This document shows positions 56,802 through 64,000 of a DNA stretch of 64,000 nucleotides, one piece after another. Position 1 is the stretch's first letter. Every line of letters starts with the position of its first letter. Below the pieces are notes generated by a model, which worked only from the letters and a program-made list of their open reading frames with translations, had not been told where the DNA came from and ran no database searches. The position numbers and the translations under genes are program-made. Source of the DNA: Vibrio tritonius (GTDB taxonomy: Bacteria; Pseudomonadota; Gammaproteobacteria; Enterobacterales; Vibrionaceae); contig NZ_AP014635.1 of the NCBI RefSeq assembly GCF_001547935.1, positions 1,674,001 through 1,738,000 on the forward strand, read 5' to 3'.

Positions 56802-58226
56802 TTGCATTCCAATATCCAACTTCCAGATGCTTTTATCGCTGCGATGAAAAACATCATGCCAGCTTCCCTCTCTATGGATGAGTTTATTGCTGCCTGTCAG
56901 CGACCTCTGCGCAAAAGTATTCGTGTGAACACGTTAAAAATCAGCGTTGCCGATTTTATGCAACGAGCACAACACAAAGGCTGGCAACTTGAGCCCGTAC
57001 CTTGGTGCGAAACAGGCTTCTGGATTGAGGCAGATGAATCTCAAGTACCACTAGGCAATACCGCAGAGCATATGGCTGGGCTTTTCTATATTCAAGAAGC
57101 CAGCTCAATGATGCCACCAGCAGCACTATTTCTAAACGAAAACGATCAATTTAGTGCGGTGCTTGATACTGCCGCAGCTCCCGGTTCTAAAACCACCCAA
57201 ATTGCTGCATTAATGAATAATGAAGGCGTGTTGGTAGCCAATGAATTTTCTGCAAGCCGCGTTAAAGTACTGCATGCCAATATTGAACGTTGCGGTGTTC
57301 GTAATGCCGCATTAACAAATTTTGATGGCCGAGTATTTGGCGGTTGGTTACCTGAACAATTTGACGCAGTTCTACTCGATGCCCCTTGCTCAGGCGAAGG
57401 AACCATTCGTAAAGACCCAGATGCAATGAAAAACTGGAGTATGGATTCCATCCACTCTATTGCTCAAACACAAAAAGATCTTATTGAGAGCGCGTTCCAA
57501 GCCTTAAAAGTTGGTGGCGTGATGGTGTACTCCACTTGTACGCTCAGTGTTGAAGAGAACCAGCAAGTCTGCAGCCATCTTAAAGACCTTTATGGTGACG
57601 CCGTCACGTTTGAATCCCTAGAGGCTCTGTTTACCGACGCACACAAGACACTGACACCGGAAGGCTTTCTGCACATTTTCCCTCAAGTTTACGATTCTGA
57701 AGGGTTCTTTGTTGCCAGAATCAGAAAAAATGCCTCAGTACCCAATCCTGAAGTGAAGAAAAAACTAGGCAAGTTCCCATTCGAAAAAGCCGCTAAAAAA
57801 ATCGACCAAGCCATTCGCGAGCAATTAAACAACACATTAGGTATTGAGTTGCCAGCAACGGGCCAGATTTGGCTAAGAGACAAAGATGTGTGGCTGTTTC
57901 CAAGTGCTTTAGAGCCAATGCTGGGTGAACTTCGCTTTTCTCGTATGGGAATCAAGATTGCGGAAACCCACAAACAGGGGTATCGCTGGCAACATCAAGT
58001 GGCAACCTGCCTAGCAAAATGGAATGCGGATCACGGCGTTGAACTAAATACAGAACAAGCTCGAGAGTGGTTTATGGGCCGCGACATTCGTCCTGAACAA
58101 GCCGCTGGTAAAGGTGAAGTGATCGTCTGTTATGGTAACGATGTGATTGGATTAGGGAAATGGGTTGGGAACCGCGTTAAGAATGGCCTACCACGTGAAT
58201 TGGTGCGTGATAAAAACCTATTTTAA
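56802..58226 (+). CDS. rsmF: 16S rRNA m5C1407 methyltransferase RsmF
   Basis: Methylates C1407 of 16S rRNA. The 474-residue protein has the Rossmann methyltransferase core with the two catalytic cysteines in LLDAPCSGEGTIRKDP and VYSTCTLSVEENQ, AAPGSKTTQIAA, and a C-terminal PUA-like part ending MGRDIRPEQAAGKGEV. The start is a TTG at 56802 reading MHSNIQLPDAFIAAM, matching the E. coli N-terminal region; ATG at 56769 and 56712 are in frame but upstream of the likely transcript start. A matS site lies in the coding sequence. Confidence 0.92.
   Translation: MHSNIQLPDAFIAAMKNIMPASLSMDEFIAACQRPLRKSIRVNTLKISVADFMQRAQHKGWQLEPVPWCETGFWIEADESQVPLGNTAEHMAGLFYIQEASSMMPPAALFLNENDQFSAVLDTAAAPGSKTTQIAALMNNEGVLVANEFSASRVKVLHANIERCGVRNAALTNFDGRVFGGWLPEQFDAVLLDAPCSGEGTIRKDPDAMKNWSMDSIHSIAQTQKDLIESAFQALKVGGVMVYSTCTLSVEENQQVCSHLKDLYGDAVTFESLEALFTDAHKTLTPEGFLHIFPQVYDSEGFFVARIRKNASVPNPEVKKKLGKFPFEKAAKKIDQAIREQLNNTLGIELPATGQIWLRDKDVWLFPSALEPMLGELRFSRMGIKIAETHKQGYRWQHQVATCLAKWNADHGVELNTEQAREWFMGRDIRPEQAAGKGEVIVCYGNDVIGLGKWVGNRVKNGLPRELVRDKNLF
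57595..57607. other. matS site, exact match
   Basis: GTGACGCCGTCAC, a matS exact match with G-C-C in the centre, inside rsmF. Confidence 0.85.
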
Positions 58227-58241
58227 TCGCCCTTATACCCT

Positions 58242-58268
58242 AGCGACTTCCCCGTGATCGAAGTCGCT
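58242..58268 (+). terminator. First hairpin after rsmF
   Basis: AGCGACTTC / GAAGTCGCT, 9-bp stem, 9-base loop, then ATTTTGG; a probable rsmF terminator. Confidence 0.6.
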
Positions 58269-58386
58269 ATTTTGGCAGCCTGTACTAAACTTGAGTTTAA
58301 GAAACAACGCTTCTTCGTATTAGCGCAGGCTCTTAGGAGCCATTCCCCTAGGCCCTTAACCGGCAAGGTTACGGGCCTCTTTTTTT
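58269..58386 (+). ncRNA. Possible small RNA or structured 3' region
   Basis: Between two plus-strand hairpins lies a 118-bp stretch with several internal complementarities (CAGCCTG/CAGGCTC and GGCTCTTAGGAGCC). It ends in a strong terminator, AGGCCC-TTAACC-...-GGGCCT with a run of seven T (58350-58386). This could be a second rsmF terminator or an independent small RNA. Confidence 0.25.
58350..58386 (+). terminator. Strong terminator upstream of cvfB (convergent)
   Basis: AGGCCC / GGGCCT outer stem plus AACC / GGTT inner pairs, followed by CTTTTTTT. Confidence 0.85.
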
Positions 58387-58404
58387 CTGGGGTATTAGGC
58401 AAAT

Positions 58405-59247
58405 TTAGTCAGCTTTGACCAAACGAATCCCATCAGCTTCAATCACAAGTAAGCCTTGCTTATAAAGGGAACCAATGGTCTTTTTAAACGTCCCTTTACT
58501 GGTACGGAATTCAGCAAAAATCGCTTCTGGAGAAGACTTATCAGATAAAGGAAGAAATCCCCCTTTCTTTTCTAAGGCTTCAATGATTTTAGAACTTAAA
58601 TCGTCCATTTTAGCGGTGCCGACTTTTTGCAGAGCTAAGTCAATTTTTCCATCTTCACGAATGTGTTTTATGTAGCCCTTAAGCTTTTTGCCAATAAACA
58701 GCTTACCAAATACATCCGATGGAAAAATCATACCCCAGTGACGACCATTAATGATCGCTTTAAAGCCTAATTCAGACCGCTCGGCAATGATCAAATCCAC
58801 CTGCTCGTTACGGGTATAACGCGCGGGAGTTTTATCCAACCACTTATTGAATTTGGTGGTTCCAACAATGCGTCCTGATGCTTTGTCTGTGTATACATAA
58901 ACGAGGATATTCTGTCCTACAGACAAACGACCCCGTTGTTCACTAAATGGTATCAGCAGATCCTTGCCTTTGATTCCCCATCCGGCAAATGCGCCTGTGC
59001 TATTTACGCCTTCGATTTTCATCAAGCCCCACTCGCCTACTTTAGCGACGGGTTGCTCCGTTGTAGCGGCGATTTGGTTTTCAGAATCGAAATAGAGAAA
59101 CACATCCACTTGTTGACCAATCTCGATACCTTCAGGAACGAAACGATTTGGTAATAAAGTGGTGCCATACTCTCCAGCATCTAGAAAGACGCCAAATTCA
59201 GCGATTTTAACTACTTCCAGGCGGTTAATTTGACCTACATTAATCAT
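58405..59247 (-). CDS. CvfB-like S1 RNA-binding protein
   Basis: A 280-residue cytoplasmic protein with two or three S1-type modules (about 1-60 INVGQINRLEVVKIAEFGVFLDAGEYGTTLLPNR; 65-130; 145-215 with GYIKHIREDGKIDLALQK) and a C-terminal winged helix (about 220-275, FLPLSDKSSPEAIFAEFRTSKGTFKKTIGSLYKQGLL). This matches the YitL/CvfB family, linked to RNA-level control of virulence and motility in some bacteria. The exact role here is unknown. Divergent from the next gene. Confidence 0.85.
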   Translation of the reverse strand: MINVGQINRLEVVKIAEFGVFLDAGEYGTTLLPNRFVPEGIEIGQQVDVFLYFDSENQIAATTEQPVAKVGEWGLMKIEGVNSTGAFAGWGIKGKDLLIPFSEQRGRLSVGQNILVYVYTDKASGRIVGTTKFNKWLDKTPARYTRNEQVDLIIAERSELGFKAIINGRHWGMIFPSDVFGKLFIGKKLKGYIKHIREDGKIDLALQKVGTAKMDDLSSKIIEALEKKGGFLPLSDKSSPEAIFAEFRTSKGTFKKTIGSLYKQGLLVIEADGIRLVKAD

Positions 59248-59346
59248 CTAAAACTGTCTCACATCAAATTTGCAGAGATTATACGTTATCTCTGTTATGC
59301 TTTCTCTAAAGAAAAGAGAAATTTATAAGTTTTTGGGGAGTTTTCT

Positions 59347-60720
59347 TTGATCACGGTAGATAAGCATGATGCAGTGACGCTAAAAATGGCCACACAAGTA
59401 TCCGAGAGTAAAGAACTCGATCTTGATGTGTATCTGTTTGTCCCCGGTGAGTTAGGCCTTGGGCCAGATATTCTCTCTGAAGTGGAATTTTATCTCAGTT
59501 CCATCCATCAAAAACGTGCGTATTACAGTAACCAAATGCATTTGCCTTTGGTACACAGCCGGCTAGCCCAACGCGGCGGCTTATCCAGCACACAATATCG
59601 TGTCAGCTTAAGTTTGTATGCGTATCAATATGTTGTCGCACTTGATAAAGCGGTTAATAATATCAAAACAACCGATGAGGCGGATCTTTCCGATGAAGTC
59701 GATACTGTTATCGAATTATCAATAGATATTCTTAAGCGCTTACGCCGCACTATTCCTTACGACGAAAGCTTAAAACGCTACTATGCCAATATCGACAACT
59801 ATCTTTCGTGGTACACCGAACAAAAGTTTCTCTCTATCGTTTCTGGCTTACCGCGAGATCGCGATTACGCGACCATTAAAGAACGCTTGATAACACTAGC
59901 AGAAAAAGAGCAAGCTCACCGTGCGCTTAACCACTACAACAGTGACAAAGCCGACAACGACATTACACGCCTGAGTAATAAAATGCGTTTATTACGCCGC
60001 TTAATTGAGCACCCTATCGTGCTCAATGAAAAGATCATCTCTCTCGGTAAAAATGTTCAACGAATGGTCAAAGGTGGCGCAACTGGCTTTATCATGATTT
60101 TTGTGACCATTTTAGCGGTTACCGCTCGTGATTACCTCGGAGAGATCACCGCCTCATTTATTATCGCCATGTCGATACTCTATGCGATTCGGGAAATATT
60201 TAAAGATGAAATGCGCGAATGGCTCTGGCGGTGGGTGCGTAAAGGCAAACCAAGATGGCGTCGCCACTATTTTGACCCTAGTACCAATAAACAAGTTGGA
60301 CAAAAATACGAATGGCTAGATTACACTAAGTTAGCAGAGCTGCCTGACACCATTCAGGCCATTCGCAAAAAGCGCATTGTGCAAAGAGAAGAGCAGATTT
60401 TACACTATCGCTCTAAGGTCACTATGAGTACATCACGCTTTTTAAGTGGCTATGAACAAACCAAAGAAACCATGTTGTTCGACCTACGTGCCATCACTCG
60501 CCTGATGGATAAAGGCTCAAACAAGATTTATGTGCTTAATAAGGGACAAGTCAGTCGTGAAAGAGTGGAAAAACGCCACCTAATCAACTTGATCGTAAAA
60601 GAAAATGATCATAACTCGGCTCCCCGTTTTTATCGTTGGAAGGTAGTACTTAACCGTAGCAAAATTGTCGATATCGAAGCGATTCCGTTGCCAGATAACC
60701 TCCATCCTATCGACAGCTGA
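59347..60720 (+). CDS. Membrane protein of unknown function
   Basis: A 457-residue protein: a cytoplasmic N-terminal region of about 235 residues, two predicted transmembrane helices (about 240-280, TGFIMIFVTILAVTARDYL and SFIIAMSILYAIREIF), then a basic C-terminal domain of about 175 residues with WLWRWVRKGKPRWRRHYFD. I recognise no family. The start is a TTG at 59347 with GGGGAG 6 bp upstream; the first in-frame ATG (59386) lacks a ribosome-binding site. Monocistronic; ends at a bidirectional terminator. Confidence 0.72.
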   Translation: MITVDKHDAVTLKMATQVSESKELDLDVYLFVPGELGLGPDILSEVEFYLSSIHQKRAYYSNQMHLPLVHSRLAQRGGLSSTQYRVSLSLYAYQYVVALDKAVNNIKTTDEADLSDEVDTVIELSIDILKRLRRTIPYDESLKRYYANIDNYLSWYTEQKFLSIVSGLPRDRDYATIKERLITLAEKEQAHRALNHYNSDKADNDITRLSNKMRLLRRLIEHPIVLNEKIISLGKNVQRMVKGGATGFIMIFVTILAVTARDYLGEITASFIIAMSILYAIREIFKDEMREWLWRWVRKGKPRWRRHYFDPSTNKQVGQKYEWLDYTKLAELPDTIQAIRKKRIVQREEQILHYRSKVTMSTSRFLSGYEQTKETMLFDLRAITRLMDKGSNKIYVLNKGQVSRERVEKRHLINLIVKENDHNSAPRFYRWKVVLNRSKIVDIEAIPLPDNLHPIDS

Positions 60721-60800
60721 CTATCAGCGGCTAAATGTGAGTCTTTTCGGCAAAGGCTGAACGCAGATTCCTCCCCTATGGAGTTTCGCTTTACGAATGA

Positions 60801-60828
60801 AAAAACCAGAGTGCTCACTCTGGTTTTT
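60801..60828. terminator. Bidirectional terminator between convergent genes
   Basis: AAAAACCAGAGT-GCTC-ACTCTGGTTTTT, 12-bp perfect stem. Confidence 0.9.
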
Positions 60829-60851
60829 GCTACTTAACACACTCATCAGTT

Positions 60852-61736
60852 TTAGATGTTAAACAGACAGGTGTTTGGCTGATTTTCAAGTAGATAAGCC
60901 TGAAGTTTTGGATATTGATCCAATGCTGTAGTCAGAATAACCAGTGGCTTATTTGCCTGTTCTGCCGCTTTGGCTGCCATTTCAAACAGTAAGGTTACGG
61001 CTTCACTCTCAGGGTTATACAAATGCTCTAACTCAGGGTTTTGCTTATCAATTCCTAAGGTACATTGTGTTAGCAAATCCCAATCAACAACCACACCGTC
61101 AAAGTACTTCAGCATACGATCAGCAAGTAACGCAGCCGAAGGCACATTACAGGTATAAGATACTTTTAACCCTTTCAAGCCACGTGGTAGCCCTTGTTCC
61201 GCAAGGCGGTCAATAATGGTGGCGGCATCGCTAAGTGTTCGCACAAACGGCACCACAATTTCAATATCGTGACCTTTATCACGAAGTGTTTTGATCACTT
61301 TACACTCAAGCGCAAAGCCAGCTGCATAAGAATTCGATGCGTAACGGGAAACGCCACGAAGACCAATGGCCGGGTTCACTTCACTGTTTTCAACACTTCC
61401 GCCAATCAATGCCTGAAAATCATGACTATCTGCCTGGCTTAGTGCCACTCGAATATGTTGTTGTGCTGTAATTGCCTGCTCAATCTTTGTAACTAAGGTA
61501 TTAACAAAATGCTCTTCTATCGATAAGCCGCCTAATATGGCGTCTAATGAGCTTTTTTCCAGCTCAGAGAGACTGTCAGTTGAACACACTAACGTTGGAT
61601 GATAGAACACACTCTCTGCAATCAGTTCTGACAGAGAGACAAACAGATAAGGACTGTTACTTGGCTGTTGGTCGCCTAATAAGCTATTGCCCAGAACCAA
61701 TTGTTCATGGATCATGCTTGGATGCTCAAAACTCAT
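60852..61736 (-). CDS. Free-standing PEP-synthase C-terminal-like domain
   Basis: A 294-residue protein whose second half aligns with the C-terminal PEP/pyruvate-binding barrel of phosphoenolpyruvate synthase: AIGLRGVSRYASNSYAAGFALE, IEIVVPFVRTLSDAATIIDRLAEQGLPRG, LLADRMLKYFDGVVVDWDLLTQ. The ATP-grasp and swivelling phospho-His domains are absent. The catalytic C-G-Q motif near the end is replaced (LVILTTALDQYP), and S-N-D-x-T-Q is reduced to WDLLTQ, so catalysis is unlikely. Start at 61736 (MSFEHPSM, GGAG upstream). It lies divergent from an AroH-type enzyme; in E. coli ppsA lies in the same relation to aroH. Confidence 0.78.
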   Translation of the reverse strand: MSFEHPSMIHEQLVLGNSLLGDQQPSNSPYLFVSLSELIAESVFYHPTLVCSTDSLSELEKSSLDAILGGLSIEEHFVNTLVTKIEQAITAQQHIRVALSQADSHDFQALIGGSVENSEVNPAIGLRGVSRYASNSYAAGFALECKVIKTLRDKGHDIEIVVPFVRTLSDAATIIDRLAEQGLPRGLKGLKVSYTCNVPSAALLADRMLKYFDGVVVDWDLLTQCTLGIDKQNPELEHLYNPESEAVTLLFEMAAKAAEQANKPLVILTTALDQYPKLQAYLLENQPNTCLFNI

Positions 61737-61944
61737 TACTGCTCCGTTGTTATCGTTATGATGATATGAATAAAAATACCTATCCAGCGCGATAAACTCA
61801 AGTATAAATTTCAATATTTATTGATTTTTATTGCATAACTTTTCATTTTTACACCAAAAATTATCGCCAATTACACTCAAGAGTTTATTCCTTGCACTAA
61901 ATTCGCTATCTTAACCGCTTCGTAATAAATGGACAGGCACCCCC

Positions 61945-63024
61945 ATGCCACTGAAAACTGATGAATTAAGAACCCGATCACTGGGTCCTATGCCCACCCC
62001 GGCTCAATTAAGTGATACTTACCCAATTTCTGACGTCGTCGCGCAACGGATAGCCAAATCGCGCCATCACATCGAACGCATTCTTACTGGTCAAGATGAT
62101 CGCCTACTGGTGATTGTCGGTCCATGCTCTATTCATGACCCTGATGCTGCAATTGATTACGGACGCCGTTTAAGTGAACTACAAACTCACTATAGCGAAG
62201 AACTCTTCGTGGTAATGAGAACTTACTTTGAAAAACCGCGTACCGTTATTGGTTGGAAAGGATTGATTACCGATCCAAACCTAGATGGTTCTTATGCATT
62301 AGAACAAGGCTTAAATATGGCTCGTCATTTACTGCTTAAGGTAAATGAAATGGGACTCGCCACGGCGACTGAATTTCTCGATATGATCACCGGTCAATAC
62401 ATCGCCGATTTAATCAGCTGGGGAGCCATTGGTGCTCGCACTACCGAATCGCAAATACACCGTGAAATGGCGTCCGCGCTGTCTTGCCCTGTTGGCTTTA
62501 AAAATGGCACCAATGGCAACGTAAAAATCGCCGTTGATGCCATTCGAGCAGCGCAAGCCTCTCACTATTTTTATTCGCCTGATAAACATGGCCAAATGAC
62601 CGTTTATCAAACCAGCGGGAACCCTTATGGTCATGTTATCCTGCGTGGGGGTGATACAGGGCCAAACTACTTTGCTGAAGATGTGGCACAAGCATGCCAG
62701 CGTTTAGCTGAATTTGATTTGCCGCAGAAGCTGATTGTCGACTTTAGCCATGCAAACTGCGAGAAAAAACATCGTAAACAATTGGATGTTGCTGCAAATA
62801 TCTGTGAACAAATTCGCTCAGGTAGTGATAAAATCGCTGGTGTGATGGCGGAAAGTTTTATCGTTGAAGGTAATCAATCAATGGACGATTTGCAAAATCT
62901 GACCTATGGTCAATCCATCACCGACCCTTGCTTGGGTTGGGAAGATACCGCAACGATGCTAGACATGCTGGCGCAAGCCATTAAAGACCGTCGCACTCGT
63001 AACTCACTAACAGGACAAAATTGA
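61945..63024 (+). CDS. aroH: DAHP synthase, AroH-like
   Basis: Condenses PEP and erythrose-4-phosphate to 3-deoxy-D-arabino-heptulosonate-7-phosphate, the first step of aromatic amino acid synthesis. The 359 residues contain VIVGPCSIHDP with the metal Cys, MRTYFEKPRTVIGWKGL, TEFLDMITGQYIADLISWGAIGARTTESQIHREMASALSCPVGFKNGTNGN and VDFSHANC. The ISWGAIGARTTESQIH and YQTSGNPYGH pieces resemble the Trp-sensitive AroH isozyme more than AroG, but feedback specificity cannot be fixed by eye. yajQ follows 3 bp downstream. Confidence 0.9.
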   Translation: MPLKTDELRTRSLGPMPTPAQLSDTYPISDVVAQRIAKSRHHIERILTGQDDRLLVIVGPCSIHDPDAAIDYGRRLSELQTHYSEELFVVMRTYFEKPRTVIGWKGLITDPNLDGSYALEQGLNMARHLLLKVNEMGLATATEFLDMITGQYIADLISWGAIGARTTESQIHREMASALSCPVGFKNGTNGNVKIAVDAIRAAQASHYFYSPDKHGQMTVYQTSGNPYGHVILRGGDTGPNYFAEDVAQACQRLAEFDLPQKLIVDFSHANCEKKHRKQLDVAANICEQIRSGSDKIAGVMAESFIVEGNQSMDDLQNLTYGQSITDPCLGWEDTATMLDMLAQAIKDRRTRNSLTGQN

Positions 63025-63027
63025 TTT

Positions 63028-63510
63028 ATGCCTTCTTTTGATATTGTTTCAGAAATCGATAACGTTGAACTACGTAATGCTGTCGATAATGCGAACCGTG
63101 AATTGTCGACTCGTTTTGACTTTCGTAACGTGCAAGCCAGCTTCGAGCTGTCTGACAGCACGGTAAAACTAGCGGCAGAAGGTGATTTTCAGTTAACCCA
63201 AATGATGGACATTCTGCGCGGTAACCTAGCGAAACGCGGCGTAGACCCACGTTCTATGGAGTCTAAAACTGCGACTCAGTCAGGCAAAAACTGGCATAAA
63301 GACGTGGTATTCCAACAAGGTATTGAAACCGATGTGGCGAAGAAAATCGTCAAATTGATCAAAGACGCCAAGCTTAAAGTTCAAGCCTCTATCCAAGGTG
63401 ATAAAGTGCGTGTGACAGGGAAAAAGCGTGACGACTTGCAGTCGGTTATTGCGTTGATCAAAGGGTCTGATTTGGATCTACCATTCCAATACAACAACTT
63501 CCGCGACTAA
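63028..63510 (+). CDS. yajQ: YajQ family nucleotide-binding protein
   Basis: A 160-residue two-domain protein binding cyclic di-GMP or nucleic acids in some species. Recognised by [32 protein letters not shown], and [16 protein letters not shown]. The ATG is 3 bp after the aroH stop and thus translated by coupling or from CAGGA at the end of aroH. A strong bidirectional terminator follows. Confidence 0.95.
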   Translation: MPSFDIVSEIDNVELRNAVDNANRELSTRFDFRNVQASFELSDSTVKLAAEGDFQLTQMMDILRGNLAKRGVDPRSMESKTATQSGKNWHKDVVFQQGIETDVAKKIVKLIKDAKLKVQASIQGDKVRVTGKKRDDLQSVIALIKGSDLDLPFQYNNFRD

Positions 63511-63534
63511 TTTATAATTTAGCGAGAGTTTTAT

Positions 63535-63566
63535 AAAAGAAACCCAGCAAAAGCTGGGTTTCTTTT
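63535..63566. terminator. Bidirectional terminator after yajQ
   Basis: AAAAGAAACCCAGC-AAAA-GCTGGGTTTCTTTT, a 14-bp perfect stem between convergent genes. Confidence 0.92.
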
Positions 63567-63591
63567 ATCTATTTATCTTTTAGTACTCACA

Positions 63592-64000
63592 CTAATTAAC
63601 ACCAATTTCTTGAGACAACTCTTTAATCTGTTGTAAATCCAATTGATGAACATGAATCATTTGATCCAATTGACTTAACCGTGCTTTGGCTTGGTCTTGC
63701 TTGTCACATGAATCGGATGTCGCATCCCAAGAGGTGCCAGCAAGATAGACATCACACTCTTTCTTTAAAGCCGCGATCTTAGGAACCAAGGTGTCTCGCT
63801 CTTTTTGTAGCGACTCAAGCTCTTGCTTGGTTTTCAACTCTTTTTGGAATAATTCGCGTGAGCGCTCAAAAACCCCGGCCTGAATATCCGTCTTACGCAC
63901 AAGTTTTGTATTGGTCGCATCAGCTTTGGCCAATTCCTGCTTCTGATCAGTAACTTTGGTATCTAAAGTGGTATTCACTTTCTCAAGTTCAGACACTTGT
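63592..64000 (-). CDS. Coiled-coil protein, C-terminal part
   Basis: A minus-strand frame open to the right edge; 136 residues are visible ending at the stop at 63592. It is highly charged and helical (KVNTTLDTKVTDQKQELAK, ELKTKQELESLQKERDTLV) with strong coiled-coil character, and has one Cys pair in DATSDSCDKQ and KKECDV. The GTG near the edge is probably internal. No family recognised. Confidence 0.6.
   Translation of the reverse strand, partial: QVSELEKVNTTLDTKVTDQKQELAKADATNTKLVRKTDIQAGVFERSRELFQKELKTKQELESLQKERDTLVPKIAALKKECDVYLAGTSWDATSDSCDKQDQAKARLSQLDQMIHVHQLDLQQIKELSQEIGVN

Noticed and set aside
61815..61944. TyrR or TrpR box upstream of aroH
   Set aside because: Only half-site-like pieces (TTTTACACC, AATTACACTC) with no symmetric partner; no Trp-rich leader peptide seen.
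1..64000. CRISPR arrays, tRNA or rRNA genes, prophage or toxin-antitoxin systems
   Set aside because: No spaced direct repeats, no tRNA-like cloverleaf or rRNA motif, no phage structural or integrase gene.
1..64000. KOPS (GGGNAGGG) polarity switch at dif
   Set aside because: I did not find clear KOPS octamers by eye on either side, so I could not use them to confirm the terminus.

Overview
The window looks like chromosome I of a Vibrio species (Vibrionaceae, Gammaproteobacteria). It is moderately AT-rich. It carries several gene neighbourhoods shared with Vibrio and the enterics: potABCD with two potD copies, fnr-uspE-ttcA, matP-lonH-fabA-rmf, uup-rlmKL-zapC-pyrD, proQ-prc with msrC-letA-letB-rsmF, and several Vibrio-type small families (DUF2960, DUF2835, DUF3634, DUF3466). 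No tRNA, rRNA, CRISPR array, prophage or intact insertion sequence was found.

The main positional result is that this is the replication terminus. A 28-bp match to the XerCD recombination site dif lies at 22664-22691 (XerC-XerD order on the minus strand). Five exact copies of the MatP-binding site matS (GTGACRNYGTCAC) lie at 2852, 23509, 46952, 52747 and 57595, where about 0.015 would be expected by chance. The matP gene is also in the window. This marks the Ter macrodomain.

Layout. 0-4 kb: end of a DTW-domain tRNA-modification gene, nagK, a DUF2960 gene, and molybdenum-cofactor genes (mobA and a mobB-moeA fusion). 4.5-8.5 kb: an unusual sigma-54-activator-like regulator that has lost the GAFTGA motif, an ammonium transporter behind a candidate sigma-54 promoter, and the sirtuin cobB. 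8.6-13.7 kb: spermidine/putrescine importer potABCD with a second potD. 14-18.6 kb: a membrane protein, a Bax-type glucosaminidase, ttcA, uspE and fnr with a probable autoregulatory FNR box. 19.1-22.5 kb: a small membrane protein and the NosP-VpsS nitric-oxide-sensing/hybrid-kinase pair.

22.5-26.3 kb is a gene-poor, decayed tract beside dif. It contains broken coding remnants, two orphan small genes, a MITE-like element with 24-bp terminal inverted repeats and a small Cys/His-rich gene. 26.5-34 kb: DUF3634, matP, lonH, fabA (FadR/FabR sites), rmf, a GlyGly-CTERM exported protein, uup and a small glutaredoxin-like gene. 34-43.4 kb: rlmKL, zapC, pyrD and the giant NAD-glutamate dehydrogenase. 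43.6-50.8 kb: DUF2835, pepN, an exported unknown, prc, proQ and msrC. 50.9-58.2 kb: an ABC exporter, letA-letB (seven-MCE-domain envelope lipid bridge) and rsmF. 58.4-64 kb: CvfB-like S1 protein, a membrane protein, a free-standing PEP-synthase C-terminal-like domain divergent from an AroH-type DAHP synthase, yajQ, and the end of a coiled-coil gene.

Common themes are terminus organisation and cell division (dif, matS, matP, zapC), oxygen/nitric-oxide response (fnr, nosP-vpsS), envelope homeostasis (prc, letAB, fabA) and translation/RNA modification (ttcA, rlmKL, rsmF, rmf, uup, proQ). Starts were moved inward from the longest open frame wherever a family N-terminus, signal peptide or ribosome-binding site decided it. 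Family and synteny statements come from memory of the families, not from searches.
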